Assembly: GCA_009711785.1 (NCBI GenBank)
Contig: VENA01000016.1
Location: 153,647 to 217,646 of the forward strand
Length of the DNA stretch: 64,000 nt
Origin: Bacillota bacterium
GTDB lineage: Bacteria > Bacillota > Clostridia > Tissierellales > MES13
Direction: 5' to 3'
The translations under genes were made by a program, and so were the position numbers. Under the pieces are notes generated by a model. That model was given only the letters and a program-made list of their open reading frames with translations, had not been told where the DNA came from and made no database searches. Positions within the stretch are counted from its first letter, which is position 1, and every line of letters begins with the position of its first letter. This document shows, in pieces, positions 26,518-35,369 of this stretch.

Positions 26518-28197
26518 TCACTCTTTAGGTATTTTCATATAAATTTCAGTACCTTTATCAACTTCACTTTTTATAATAAGTCCATAGTCCTCTCCATACT
26601 TATTCTTTAATCTATTATTAACATTTAAAAGTCCCACAGAATTACTATTTTTATTTTCATTAAAAATATTATTTAAAGTTTCCTTACTCATACCTATTCC
26701 ATCATCCTTAACAGTAAGCAATGTATTTTCTGAGGTTTCCTTTGCTGTTATCTCTATATTTCCTCCATCAATTTTTTCCATTATTCCATGTTTAATAGCA
26801 TTTTCAACTATAGGCTGTAATATTAATGGGGGAAGGTAACATCTAATATTTTCATCTACATTAAAACTTACATTTAACTGTTCTCCAAATCTAGCCTGTT
26901 CTATTTCAACATATGATTTAACATGATCAATTTCTTTTAATAAATCAACTTCATCTTCTGTTTGCTGTAGATTTTTCCTAAAATAAGATCCTAAATGTAT
27001 TAATAGTTCCCTAGCCTTATCTGGTTTAGTTCTTATAAAAGAAACTATAGTATTTATTGCATTAAATAAAAAATGAGGATTAATTTGTGCTTGTAAGGCT
27101 TTTAATTCTGATTTTGCTAAAAGTTTAGCTTGATATTCTAACTTACTTAATTCAATTTGAGTAGAAAATAATGAAGCAAGGCCTAAAGCAAGTTCTAAAT
27201 CTATTTGTGTTATTGAATTTTCAGTTGTTTTATAAAGTTTTAAAGTACCAATAGTCTTTTTACCTTCTTTTAAAGGAACTATTATTGCTGACTTTAATTC
27301 ACATCCTTTATAATCACATCCAATATCATTACTATAATATGCAATTTTATAGTTACCAGTTTTTATTACTTCCTTTGTAAGTCCAGTTTTTATATCATCC
27401 CCTATAACGTGATGATCCTCACCTATACCAATGTGTGCTAATATCTTTTCCTTATCAGTAATAGATACTGCTTTTACATCGGTCATACCATAAATAATTT
27501 GTGCTGTTTCATAGGCTGTATTTACATTAAATCCCTTTCTTAAATATTGTAGTGTTCTATTAGCAATTTTTAGTGCTCTTTGAGCCTGTATAGCTGCAGC
27601 CCTTTCTTGGTCTTTAAATATACTTTCTATTATTCCAATAAAAATTGATATTCCTAAAGAATTAGCTATAACCATAGGTATAGCTATTATTTCAACTAAA
27701 TTTAATGCTCTAAAAAAAGGTTTAGCAACTATTAAAATAATAATCATTTGCACAACCTCAGCTAAAGCTCCCCAACCTAATGAAAATTGCCATTTATTAT
27801 CTTTTTCATAAAACTTTTTACTAACATATCCTGCAATTATACCTTCAACTATTGTTGATATACCACAGGATAAACCAGTAAATCCACCAACTACTAACCA
27901 TCTATGAAAACCTGCTATTATTCCTGAAAAAATACCAACAAAGGGTCCTCCTAATAAACCACCAACAAATACTCCAACTACTCTTGAATTAGCTAAAGCA
28001 CCTTGTATCCATGTTCCTAAATAAGTTCCCATTATTCCAAAAAGTCCAAAAAATATAGATAAAAATATTTTATCTTTGTAACTAATATTATCCTTAGCAA
28101 GTAAATGTCTAAATAATCTTACCTTAGATAACATAAAAGCTAATATTGCAATTATTCCTATTTTATTTACTAAATTTAGTAATATTTCAAAAATCAC
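26518..28197 (-). CDS. LytS/BtsS-type sensor histidine kinase
   Basis: 559 residues. An N-terminal 5TM-LYT membrane sensor (about 1-190, with NSRVVGVFVGGLLGGPFVGI and HR), a GAF-like domain (about 215-350), then a HisKA_7TM/His_kinase domain with phosphoacceptor His375 (LQAQINPHFLFNAINTI) and a HATPase with IVENAIKHG and DDGIGM. In E. coli the related BtsS binds extracellular pyruvate. GTG start, eight bases after GGGAG. Operon with the LytTR regulator and next to cstA. Confidence 0.95.
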   Translation of the reverse strand: MIFEILLNLVNKIGIIAILAFMLSKVRLFRHLLAKDNISYKDKIFLSIFFGLFGIMGTYLGTWIQGALANSRVVGVFVGGLLGGPFVGIFSGIIAGFHRWLVVGGFTGLSCGISTIVEGIIAGYVSKKFYEKDNKWQFSLGWGALAEVVQMIIILIVAKPFFRALNLVEIIAIPMVIANSLGISIFIGIIESIFKDQERAAAIQAQRALKIANRTLQYLRKGFNVNTAYETAQIIYGMTDVKAVSITDKEKILAHIGIGEDHHVIGDDIKTGLTKEVIKTGNYKIAYYSNDIGCDYKGCELKSAIIVPLKEGKKTIGTLKLYKTTENSITQIDLELALGLASLFSTQIELSKLEYQAKLLAKSELKALQAQINPHFLFNAINTIVSFIRTKPDKARELLIHLGSYFRKNLQQTEDEVDLLKEIDHVKSYVEIEQARFGEQLNVSFNVDENIRCYLPPLILQPIVENAIKHGIMEKIDGGNIEITAKETSENTLLTVKDDGIGMSKETLNNIFNENKNSNSVGLLNVNNRLKNKYGEDYGLIIKSEVDKGTEIYMKIPKE

Positions 28198-28282
28198 CTT
28201 TTACACTCCCTTATAAGAGTATTATATATATTATTTTATATTAATAAACACAAACTGTAAAAGTAAAGTATTGGAAAAAACA

Positions 28283-28310
28283 ATCCTTTAACATTTTTGT
28301 GTTAAAGGAT
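28283..28310 (-). terminator. Terminator after recU
   Basis: Stem ATCCTTTAACA/TGTTAAAGGAT followed by a U run (after UG) on the minus strand. Confidence 0.85.
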
Positions 28311-28318
28311 AAACTTTA

Positions 28319-28870
28319 TTAAAGGTTTTTAAATTTTTTATTTTTTTTATAATTTAAGTATATATTTAATACTGGTAAGTAATCAAGTACACCATTTGGA
28401 CTTTTAACTATTAAAAAATCTTTATTTAATGCTTTATATGGTATAGATTTTCTTCCACCTTTTAAACTATTATTATAATAATGTAAAAGCACTTCTAAAG
28501 GTATCAAGTAATATTCATTATAATATTTAAAATGGGCTAAAATGAAAGCTAATCCATTTTGTTTGTCCATATCAACCATATAATCAATTTGATGTTTATG
28601 TATATTTGCTAAGGGTAAACTTTTTTTTTCTGTTTCTTTTGCATCGAAATATACTCCTATTCCCTGTATTAATCCATTAAAATCAACAGTACCCTTTTTT
28701 TCAAAGAAAGCTTTAGTAATTCTACCTTGATTATCTATCTGAGTCACTGTTACTGGAGTAGGAACTTTATCTATACGTCCTAAATTTCTTTTTCTATATT
28801 GTTCATTTGTAAAAATTATTAATTCCTCTAAAACATCTCCTCTATGTCCAAAACTTTTCCAAGTTGTCAT
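28319..28870 (-). CDS. recU: Holliday junction resolvase RecU
   Basis: 183 residues. Resolves four-way junctions in recombination and chromosome segregation of Firmicutes. Family blocks: HRGDVLEELIIFTNEQYRKR, GRIDKVPTPVTVTQID, TVDFNGLIQGIGVYFDAKET (acidic/Lys catalytic residues) and LANIHKHQIDYMVDMDKQNG. AAAGGAG precedes the ATG. In many Firmicutes recU neighbours a class A PBP gene; here it stands alone. Confidence 0.88.
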   Translation of the reverse strand: MTTWKSFGHRGDVLEELIIFTNEQYRKRNLGRIDKVPTPVTVTQIDNQGRITKAFFEKKGTVDFNGLIQGIGVYFDAKETEKKSLPLANIHKHQIDYMVDMDKQNGLAFILAHFKYYNEYYLIPLEVLLHYYNNSLKGGRKSIPYKALNKDFLIVKSPNGVLDYLPVLNIYLNYKKNKKFKNL

Positions 28871-29046
28871 ATATTTTCTCCTTTCATAAAAACTTTTCCT
28901 ATGTTAATAATAAAATATTATAAAAAAAAATACAAAAAAAATTCCACCTTAACTAAATAATCCTTTATATGATTAATTTATCTTCTACTATTTTAAACTA
29001 TTTTGGAGAAAATAATAATATCCCTTAAAAATAAGGAGGTAATATT

Positions 29047-29241
29047 ATGCAAGTAAGAGAAGGTTTAATTCCTACTGCTTTAGGTACTGCAGTTTCTACA
29101 GGTGCATATGCAGCAAAAAAATTTATGCCAGCAACCGTTGCATGGGGTGTAATAGGATTTGGATTGGCCCATGTTGTTTTAGGTTCAATAGATTTAGTTC
29201 AACACAGAGAAGATGGAGAGGAAAATTATTCAGTTCACTAA
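29047..29241 (+). CDS. Small conserved clostridial protein
   Basis: 64 residues with an excellent ribosome site (AAGGAGG, 6 nt). A weakly hydrophobic stretch (GTAVSTGAYAAKKFMPATVA, then WGVIGFGLAHVVLGSIDLV) suggests one or two membrane-associated helices, then a charged tail. Own terminator. Family recognised only as an uncharacterised clostridial small protein, perhaps sporulation-related. Confidence 0.75.
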   Translation: MQVREGLIPTALGTAVSTGAYAAKKFMPATVAWGVIGFGLAHVVLGSIDLVQHREDGEENYSVH

Positions 29242-29246
29242 AAATT

Positions 29247-29275
29247 AAGTGGAATGTCAAAATGACATTCCACTT
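29247..29275. terminator. Bidirectional terminator
   Basis: Perfect 13-bp stem AAGTGGAATGTCA/TGACATTCCACTT, loop AAA, between convergent genes. Confidence 0.88.
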
Positions 29276-29290
29276 ATACATAAAGTTAAA

Positions 29291-30037
29291 TTATTTAACT
29301 TCTACACTATACTCTTCTTTAAGCTCATTAGCAGCATTTAAATATAATTTATTCTGCTTCATAGCCATTAATTGTTGAGTTAATTGATCTTTAACTTCAT
29401 TTAAAGTCTTCTGAGATTCTGCTTGTTTATCTTCTACTTTAATTATGTGATATCCAAATTGAGTTTTTACTGGCTCACTAATTTCTCCATTTTCCATTTT
29501 GAATGCAGCTTCTTCAAATTCAGGAACCATTTTTCCTTTAGAGAATGATCCTAAATCTCCGCCTTTTTCTTTAGAAGGACATTTAGAATATTTTTTTGCA
29601 GCTTCTGCAAATTCTAATCCATCATTTAATTCTTTCTTTATTTCTTTAGCTTTTTCTTCTTCATCAACTAATATATGACTAGCCTTTACACTTTCTGGGC
29701 TTTTGAATTTTTCTTTATTCTCTTCATAGTAATCAGTAACTTCTTGTTCTGTTACCTTAGCATCACTTAAAAGCTTTCTTATTGCATATTGCTTTAAAAG
29801 ATTTTCTTTTGTCTTTTCTAATTCTTTTTTATAATCTTCTTCTTTGTCTAAATCTTTTTTCTTAGCATCTAAGTAAAATAATTCTTGATTAATTAATTCT
29901 TGTAAAAGTTTTTTCTTTCCTTCTTCAGAATTAAATTGCATCGCTTGTTGTGGTCCTAGACCCTGTAAAAGCGCATTAACATCATTTTGTGTTATTTCTT
30001 TACCTTCAACTACGGCTAAAACTTTATTATTTTCCAT
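29291..30037 (-). CDS. Parvulin-type peptidyl-prolyl isomerase (PrsA-like foldase, no signal peptide)
   Basis: 248 residues. SurA/PrsA-like N-terminal helical domain (1-105) and one parvulin domain (about 115-215: KASHILVDEEEKAKEIKKEL, AAKKYSKCPSKEKGGDLGSF, FKMENGEISEPVKTQFGYHI). PrsA is normally a secreted lipoprotein, but no signal or lipobox is seen here, so this copy probably works in the cytoplasm. Good ribosome site AAGGAG. Confidence 0.92.
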   Translation of the reverse strand: MENNKVLAVVEGKEITQNDVNALLQGLGPQQAMQFNSEEGKKKLLQELINQELFYLDAKKKDLDKEEDYKKELEKTKENLLKQYAIRKLLSDAKVTEQEVTDYYEENKEKFKSPESVKASHILVDEEEKAKEIKKELNDGLEFAEAAKKYSKCPSKEKGGDLGSFSKGKMVPEFEEAAFKMENGEISEPVKTQFGYHIIKVEDKQAESQKTLNEVKDQLTQQLMAMKQNKLYLNAANELKEEYSVEVK

Positions 30038-30090
30038 TAAATAAACTCTCCTTTATTATCTATTCATTGCTATGATAACAGAAAAATAGA

Positions 30091-31035
30091 CTATTGTCTA
30101 ATTTTTGCCTCTTTAACCTTTAATGTCCTTTCTTTTTTTCCATAATAGTTTGTACCCCAGACTCCTATCAATATTAATATTCCACCTAAAACATGATACC
30201 AATAAAAATCCTCACCTAATATAATGACTCCAGCTAATATAGATATTATAGTTGTTATATTAGCGAAAACTGCCGATTTTGAAGCCTCTATTTTTGATAA
30301 CATAAAATTAACCATAAAAAAAGCTATTACTGAAGATAGTATACCCAAATATAAAATTGATATAACTACTTTTATATTACCTATAGGCATTAAATAAGTA
30401 TCTAATTCATTATTTAATGCATGTTGTGTAATTGAAATACCATTAAAAACAATAGCTCCAACCCACATCATTATGAAAGTTATTTCAACTGGTCTAAAAT
30501 GAAGGGATGATTTCCTTGATAAAACATTAAAAAATCCAGCCGCTATAATAGCTCCTAATAATATTAACATTCCGGTAATATTTCCAGTTGTTTCACCCTT
30601 CATAATATTAATAAATAATACACCGGCCACTGAAGTTATAACAAAAACAGTTTGTAATAGTGATGGTTTCTCTTTTAAAAACAAAGCTCCAAAAATTGTA
30701 ACAATTACAGGAATTAAAGCTATCATCATCCCGGCTTCTGAAGAAGAAGTCATTTTTATTCCTACGGTTTCACAAATAAAGTAAGTTATTGGTTGAAAAA
30801 GAGATAATAAAAATAATATATGAAGCTTCTTACCCTTAAAATTTATTTTTATTATCCCAAATATCATTAATATAGTAAGAGTTATTGCAGCAACAGCAAA
30901 CCTAAATCCTAATAAATGAAACGGATCATTATCAATATTCATTAATCCTATTTTTGTAAACAAAAAAGAAAAACCAAAAATAATCGATATTAAAAATCCT
31001 GCTATTATGGGGAGATATTCTCTGTATTTTTCCAT
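30091..31035 (-). CDS. EamA/DMT-family transporter
   Basis: 314 residues, ten predicted helices in two EamA repeats (SEAGMMIALIPVIVTIFGAL, FANITTIISILAGVIILGED). Members export amino acids, purines or other metabolites; the substrate cannot be told. Start set at ATG 31035 after AGGAAGTG; a longer frame to 31056 has a weaker site. Follows the foldase gene's region but has 50 bp between, so separate expression is possible. Confidence 0.9.
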   Translation of the reverse strand: MEKYREYLPIIAGFLISIIFGFSFLFTKIGLMNIDNDPFHLLGFRFAVAAITLTILMIFGIIKINFKGKKLHILFLLSLFQPITYFICETVGIKMTSSSEAGMMIALIPVIVTIFGALFLKEKPSLLQTVFVITSVAGVLFINIMKGETTGNITGMLILLGAIIAAGFFNVLSRKSSLHFRPVEITFIMMWVGAIVFNGISITQHALNNELDTYLMPIGNIKVVISILYLGILSSVIAFFMVNFMLSKIEASKSAVFANITTIISILAGVIILGEDFYWYHVLGGILILIGVWGTNYYGKKERTLKVKEAKIRQ

Positions 31036-31112
31036 TTTTTTCACTTCCTTCATCATATGTTTAGAGTCCCTAATTAAATTTTAGCTTAAAATAATATTTT
31101 TTTCAACAAGAA

Positions 31113-31137
31113 AATAACCTAAGCATCTGCTTAGGTT
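31113..31137 (-). terminator. Terminator after the DUF378 gene
   Basis: Stem AACCTAAGCA/TGCTTAGGTT, loop of two, overlapping the DUF378 stop codon; U-rich flank on the minus strand. Confidence 0.75.
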
Positions 31138-31321
31138 AAAAAATCAAATACAAAATTGTCCATAAACCTGCCAATCCCACTAATATGTAAATCATTTTTG
31201 TGATTAGTGAATCTTTCTTAAATATTGATTCAACTAAATTGACCTTAAAAAGTCCAACTAATCCCCAATTTAATGCACCGATAATAATAAGTATAGAAGC
31301 TATAGCGTTTATTATTTTCAT
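31136..31321 (-). CDS. DUF378 membrane protein
   Basis: 61 residues, two membrane helices. IIGALNWGLVGLFKVNLV is the hallmark of DUF378 proteins (YuzA-like). Function unknown. AGGGGGA precedes the ATG. Confidence 0.9.
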   Translation of the reverse strand: MKIINAIASILIIIGALNWGLVGLFKVNLVESIFKKDSLITKMIYILVGLAGLWTILYLIF

Positions 31322-31397
31322 ATATACTCCCCCTAATATAGTTGATAGTAAATTATATTAAAGGTTTTAAATAAATATGCAAAATAACTTTAATTGC

Positions 31398-32234
31398 TTA
31401 TAAATTATAAATTCTTTTAAGTATAGAAGCTACCCCTGCTTCGTTATTATTTTTTTCTGTAATCATATCAGCAACTTTCTTTACTGGTTGTGAACAATTT
31501 TTCATCCCTATACCTAAGCCAGCATTTTGTATCATATCTACATCATTATTATCATCACCAATAGCTATTATTTCATCTATATTAATACCTTTATCTAAAG
31601 CATATTCTTTTAATGAAGTCCATTTAGAACCTAAAGGATTCATAATCTCTAAGATTGGTCCTACTGTTGGTGTATTATTCATAATATGGGAATTATATTT
31701 ATTAGGAAATTTATTCTTTAAATTATTTTCAAATTTTTTTAAAATTTCATAATCTGACATATAACAAACTGATAATACTTTGGGATTTTTATAGTCTGAT
31801 ATTCTTTCTATCTGCCTAAACCTCTCTAGATTATTATGCATATATTTAGAATATTTTTCATTATTAATATCTAACTCTATAATAATATCATATCCTTCAT
31901 CGTAATGATCTACATGTATAACAGGATATAAACTTTTATCTTTTCCTTTTTTAATAAGTTCATAGAAGTCATCCTTATCTAAATATTTACTAACTAAGAT
32001 ACTATCATCATCTATTTTTCTAACTATATTTCCATTGTTAGCCATTACAACTAAATCCATATTCAGTTCTTTAACAAAATTTTTAGCTGCCCAATATCTT
32101 CTTCCAGTTGCTATAACTATTTCAACAGACATATCATTTAATAAATTAAGAATTCTTTTATTTTCTTCTAATAATTTTTTATTATCAGTAAGTAAAGTCC
32201 CATCTAAATCTATAGCAATTAATTTATATTTCAT
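31398..32234 (-). CDS. Cof-type HAD-IIB sugar/nucleotide phosphatase
   Basis: 278 residues. HAD motif I AIDLDGTLL (Asp9 and Asp11), motif II IVIATGRRY, motif III Lys in PLGSKWTSLKEY and motif IV AIGDDNNDVDMIQNAGLGIG, with the IIB cap between. Hydrolyses small phosphorylated metabolites such as sugar phosphates or FMN. Start at ATG 32234 behind GAGGTG; the GTG at 32243 belongs to that site. Confidence 0.92.
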   Translation of the reverse strand: MKYKLIAIDLDGTLLTDNKKLLEENKRILNLLNDMSVEIVIATGRRYWAAKNFVKELNMDLVVMANNGNIVRKIDDDSILVSKYLDKDDFYELIKKGKDKSLYPVIHVDHYDEGYDIIIELDINNEKYSKYMHNNLERFRQIERISDYKNPKVLSVCYMSDYEILKKFENNLKNKFPNKYNSHIMNNTPTVGPILEIMNPLGSKWTSLKEYALDKGINIDEIIAIGDDNNDVDMIQNAGLGIGMKNCSQPVKKVADMITEKNNNEAGVASILKRIYNL

Positions 32235-32275
32235 TTTCAACACCTCTTTTTTACTATATCAGTTTTTATATTAGA

Positions 32276-32304
32276 TTAACAAGTCCATTATCTATGCATA
32301 TTAT
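32276..32304 (+). promoter_or_regulatory. Promoter of the selenocysteine peroxiredoxin gene
   Basis: TTAACA -35 (32276-32281), exactly 17 nt, TATTAT -10 (32299-32304), about 30 bases upstream of the start codon. No PerR-type box is evident. Confidence 0.6.
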
Positions 32305-32334
32305 ATATTGAATAAATTTGAAAGGAGTGTAGAT

Positions 32335-33000
32335 ATGAATAGTTATTATTGGTATTACGTTCCTAGATATCTTAATTATAGACCAAAATCATTTAGATAT
32401 TCTAATAAAAATATGTTAAACACTAATAAATATTATGATTATTTTAACCTAGGAGATAAAGCTCCTGATTTTACATTACAAGGTATAGTAAGTAATCAAC
32501 CTACAAATGTATCTTTATCAGATTATTTAGGAAGCTGGGTAGTTTTATTTTTCTATGGTTCAAATTTCACCTTTGTTTGACCTACAGAATTAGCAGCAGT
32601 TGCTGAAAAATATAATGAATTTAAAGATTTAAACACTGAAGTACTAGCGATAAGTACAGATAGTATATACTCTCATAAAATATTTAAAGAGACATCTCCC
32701 TCTGCAAAATTAATTAATTATCCTCTATTATCAGATAGAACTCAAAAAGTATCAAGAATGTATGGAATTCTCATTGAAAAAGAGGGTTTTGCATATAGAG
32801 GAGCTTTCATTATTGATCCTGAGGGTAAAATACAAGCTATAATTATTAATCCTCAACCTGTAGGAAGAAATATAGATGAAATATTAAGGATTATAGCAGG
32901 ACTACAATTTAATAGAAAAACCGGTAGAGGAGCTCAAGCAGGATGGGTCCCAGGAGATCCAGGTATAAAACTAGGTTGGGAATATGTAGGTAAATATTAA
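32335..33000 (+). CDS. prxU: Selenocysteine-containing peroxiredoxin (UGA-decoded at the peroxidatic position)
   Basis: 221 residues read through one in-frame TGA (32578-32580), residue 82. The frame on both sides is the same and together makes a full AhpC/Prx domain: GDKAPDFTL, WVVLFFYGSNFTFV-U-PTEL, AISTDS, YPLLSDRTQKVSRMYGI, RGAFIIDPEGKIQAI and NIDEILRIIAGLQ. The TGA sits exactly where peroxidatic Cys lies in (F)TFVCPTEL, so U82 should reduce peroxides. A SECIS-like hairpin follows the UGA. The protein has no Cys at all, so there is no resolving Cys in the usual VCPA tail; it is a one-Sec type, reduced by an external thiol. The first 36 residues are Tyr/Asn-rich and precede the Prx fold. 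AAAGGAG precedes ATG 32335. Single unit with terminator. A nonsense mutation is unlikely given the position and the hairpin. Confidence 0.93.
32578..32609 (+). promoter_or_regulatory. Bacterial SECIS element for peroxiredoxin selenocysteine insertion
   Basis: Just after the UGA, CAGC (32594-32597) pairs with GCTG (32602-32605), enclosing an AGUU tetraloop with the GU dinucleotide 19-20 bases 3' of the UGA. This is the small apical stem-loop position read by SelB in bacteria. The lower stem is imperfect (T/A pairs at 32590-32591 and 32608-32609 beyond two mismatches). Confidence 0.72.
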
Positions 33001-33003
33001 AAT

Positions 33004-33028
33004 GGATGGGGATAACCCCATCCTTATC
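33004..33028 (+). terminator. Terminator after the peroxiredoxin gene
   Basis: Stem GGATGGGG/CCCCATCC, loop ATAA (33004-33023); the following T stretch is interrupted (TTATCTTTT). Confidence 0.75.
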
Positions 33029-33599
33029 TTTTAATTCCAACAACTCCATAGTGAGTATCTGTTAAATCTATATCCTTTATAATTTCTATATTATGTTCTT
33101 TAAATATCTTTAAAAGTTTCTTTATATCTATTCTTTCTTTATATGGAGGGCCTGATTTTGTTATAGTTTTTTTCCATTCAATAATAGCTAATTTGCCTCC
33201 ATTTTTTAGCTTTTTAAGATAATTATTTAAAAATTCTTTCTTATCCTCTACTTCATGTAATACATTAGAAATAAGTATAAAATCAACTAAAGTTTCTTCA
33301 ATATCTGTATCATATTCAAAGCCTTTAATTACTTTAACATTATCTTTTCTTTTTTTATGAAGTCTAATTTCTAGCTCTTTTAACATATCCCTTGATACAT
33401 CAGTTGCATATACTTTTCCATTATCTCCTATAATTTCTGATGCAGCCATAGTAAAATAACCTATTCCACATCCTATATCTAATACATCTTCACCCTTTTT
33501 TAGATATAATTTTTTTAACGTTTCTTTTGGTGGCATTTCTCTTTCCCGTAATATATCATCTAATTTCCCCTTATTATTAGGATTAAATTTATGTGCCAA
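33024..33599 (-). CDS. Class I SAM-dependent methyltransferase
   Basis: 191 residues. SAM-binding motif I VLDIGCGIGYFTMAA, acidic motif II VYATDVSRDML, and ILISNVLHEVEDKKEFL (motif IV). Substrate unknown; resembles UbiE-like methyltransferases of small size. TTG start behind GAGGTGAT. Convergent with the peroxiredoxin gene. Confidence 0.88.
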   Translation of the reverse strand: MAHKFNPNNKGKLDDILREREMPPKETLKKLYLKKGEDVLDIGCGIGYFTMAASEIIGDNGKVYATDVSRDMLKELEIRLHKKRKDNVKVIKGFEYDTDIEETLVDFILISNVLHEVEDKKEFLNNYLKKLKNGGKLAIIEWKKTITKSGPPYKERIDIKKLLKIFKEHNIEIIKDIDLTDTHYGVVGIKR

Positions 33600-33651
33600 A
33601 ATATCACCTCTAGTATGTATTTATTATTAACTTACCCCATAAATACAAATT

Positions 33652-33679
33652 TAAAAGGATACAGTAAAAACTGTATCCT
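33652..33679 (-). terminator. Terminator after the M18 aminopeptidase gene
   Basis: Stem AGGATACAGT/ACTGTATCCT, loop AAAA, then UUUUAAAUUU on the minus strand. Confidence 0.85.
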
Positions 33680-33684
33680 AAAGT

Positions 33685-34986
33685 TTATAGGTTATAAAAT
33701 TCTTCAAAAGATTTCTTAACATAGTAATGGTCTAATACTCCACCTAATTCTCTTACTGAATGCATCGCAAGCATTGGATTACCTATATCTATAGATCTTA
33801 TATCTAGTTGACTTGATGAAATAGGTCCTATAGTACTTCCTCCCCTTTCATCTGAGCGGTTTACAAACTTTTGAACAGGTACTTCTGCTTTTTTACAAAT
33901 TTCTTCATATACAGAATTAGAATCACTATCTGTAGTATAGGCTTGATTTGCATTGATTTTTATTACAGGTCCTTTATTTATAACCGGTTTATTAACGGGA
34001 TCATGCTTTTCTGTAGCATTTGGATGTAAAGCATGGGCCATATCTGCTGATATTATAAAGGAATTATAAATAGCTCTAATAAATTCAGATCTATCCTTTC
34101 TAAGAGCTAAAGTTATTCTTTCTAATATATTTTTAAGCATAGGAGAACCTGCTCCTTGTTTAGTTCTACTACCAACTTCTTCATTATCAAAACAAACCAT
34201 CACGTTTGTAGCTTTAGATACTTTACTATTAATTAAAGCTTCGATTCCAGCATGTACCATAGCTAAATCATCTAATTTTCCTGCTGAGATAAATTCATTA
34301 TTTAATCCCATTATAGTTCCCTTTTCATATTCATATAAAAATAAATCAAAGTCAATAATCTCATCTATATCTACATTTAATTTGTTTGCTAATATTTTTG
34401 CTAGATAATTATCCTTTTCAAACTTTTCATTAATTAATGAAAGTAATGGTAAAGTATCCTTTTGTTTATTTATTTCTTTTCCTTCATTTACCTTTCTATT
34501 CATATGTATAGCCACATTCGGTATAATTAATATTGGTTCATCTATCTTTACTAATCGATTATCTGGACACATTATATTATCACTTTTTAAAGTAACTCTT
34601 CCTGCTATACTTAGAGGTCTATCAAACCAAGTGTTTAATATAGGTCCACCATAAACTTCTGTATTTAACTTTAGATAATTATTATTAACAACCATTTCTG
34701 GAGAAGGCTTAATTCTAAATGTAGGTGCATCTGTATGGGATCCAATAAGTTTAAACCCCTCATTTTCAATTTCTCCATTTCCTACAACAAAAGCAACCAG
34801 GGCTGATTCATTTTTCGAAATAAAATACTTGCCACCCTTATTTAAATCCCATTTATCTGTAAGTTTTAATTCTTTAAATCCTTTGTTTGAAAGATTTTTT
34901 CGTACATTTTCAACAACATGAAATGGACTTGGACTCTCATATATAAAGTCTATTAATTCATTTGCAAATTTTTGTTCTATATTCAA
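33685..34986 (-). CDS. apeB: M18-family aminopeptidase
   Basis: 433 residues. Dodecameric zinc peptidase removing N-terminal residues from peptides in the cytoplasm. Metal-binding blocks: IGSHTDAPTFRIKP, GKLDDLAMVHAG, FDNEEVGSRTKQGAGS, SADMAHALHPN and VNRSDERGGSTIGPI. TTG start behind AGGGGGAG. Downstream of the DUF1292 gene by 11 bases and likely in one transcript. Confidence 0.93.
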   Translation of the reverse strand: MNIEQKFANELIDFIYESPSPFHVVENVRKNLSNKGFKELKLTDKWDLNKGGKYFISKNESALVAFVVGNGEIENEGFKLIGSHTDAPTFRIKPSPEMVVNNNYLKLNTEVYGGPILNTWFDRPLSIAGRVTLKSDNIMCPDNRLVKIDEPILIIPNVAIHMNRKVNEGKEINKQKDTLPLLSLINEKFEKDNYLAKILANKLNVDIDEIIDFDLFLYEYEKGTIMGLNNEFISAGKLDDLAMVHAGIEALINSKVSKATNVMVCFDNEEVGSRTKQGAGSPMLKNILERITLALRKDRSEFIRAIYNSFIISADMAHALHPNATEKHDPVNKPVINKGPVIKINANQAYTTDSDSNSVYEEICKKAEVPVQKFVNRSDERGGSTIGPISSSQLDIRSIDIGNPMLAMHSVRELGGVLDHYYVKKSFEEFYNL

Positions 34987-34997
34987 AATTACTCCCC

Positions 34998-35309
34998 CTA
35001 TTCTTCATTAAATAATTCATTAAATCTATCAGAAACCATATTAAACTCTTCTTCACTCTCAATGTTTATTAATTCTATTCCTTCATCGTTTTTATTTTTA
35101 TACTGATATAAAAATACACTTTCATCCTCAGTAAGTAAAGCTATATAGTCCTTTTGATTAACATCAAACTCTCCTATAACAGTACAATCTATTTCACTAT
35201 TATCCTCTAAAGTTAAGTGTATTACCCTTTGATGGTTTCCATTACAATTACATCCACCATGATCGTGGTCATGACTATGATTACAATTACATCCATTATT
35301 ATCTTTCAC
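34998..35309 (-). CDS. DUF1292 protein with His/Cys-rich N-terminal tail
   Basis: 103 residues. The first 26 are dominated by metal ligands (CNCNHSHDHDHGGCNCNGNH), then the DUF1292 fold (ILTLEDNS-like beta strands, IALLTEDESVFLYQYKNK, FNMVSDRFNELF). The tail is a plausible zinc or nickel store or chaperone site and is unusual for DUF1292 proteins. GTG start, nine bases after AGGAG. Immediately upstream of a zinc aminopeptidase gene, which may be why. Confidence 0.85.
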   Translation of the reverse strand: MKDNNGCNCNHSHDHDHGGCNCNGNHQRVIHLTLEDNSEIDCTVIGEFDVNQKDYIALLTEDESVFLYQYKNKNDEGIELINIESEEEFNMVSDRFNELFNEE

Positions 35310-35369
35310 TTGACATTCTCCTTTATAATATAATCTATTATACTATTCAATATCTTTTTAATAAATCCT

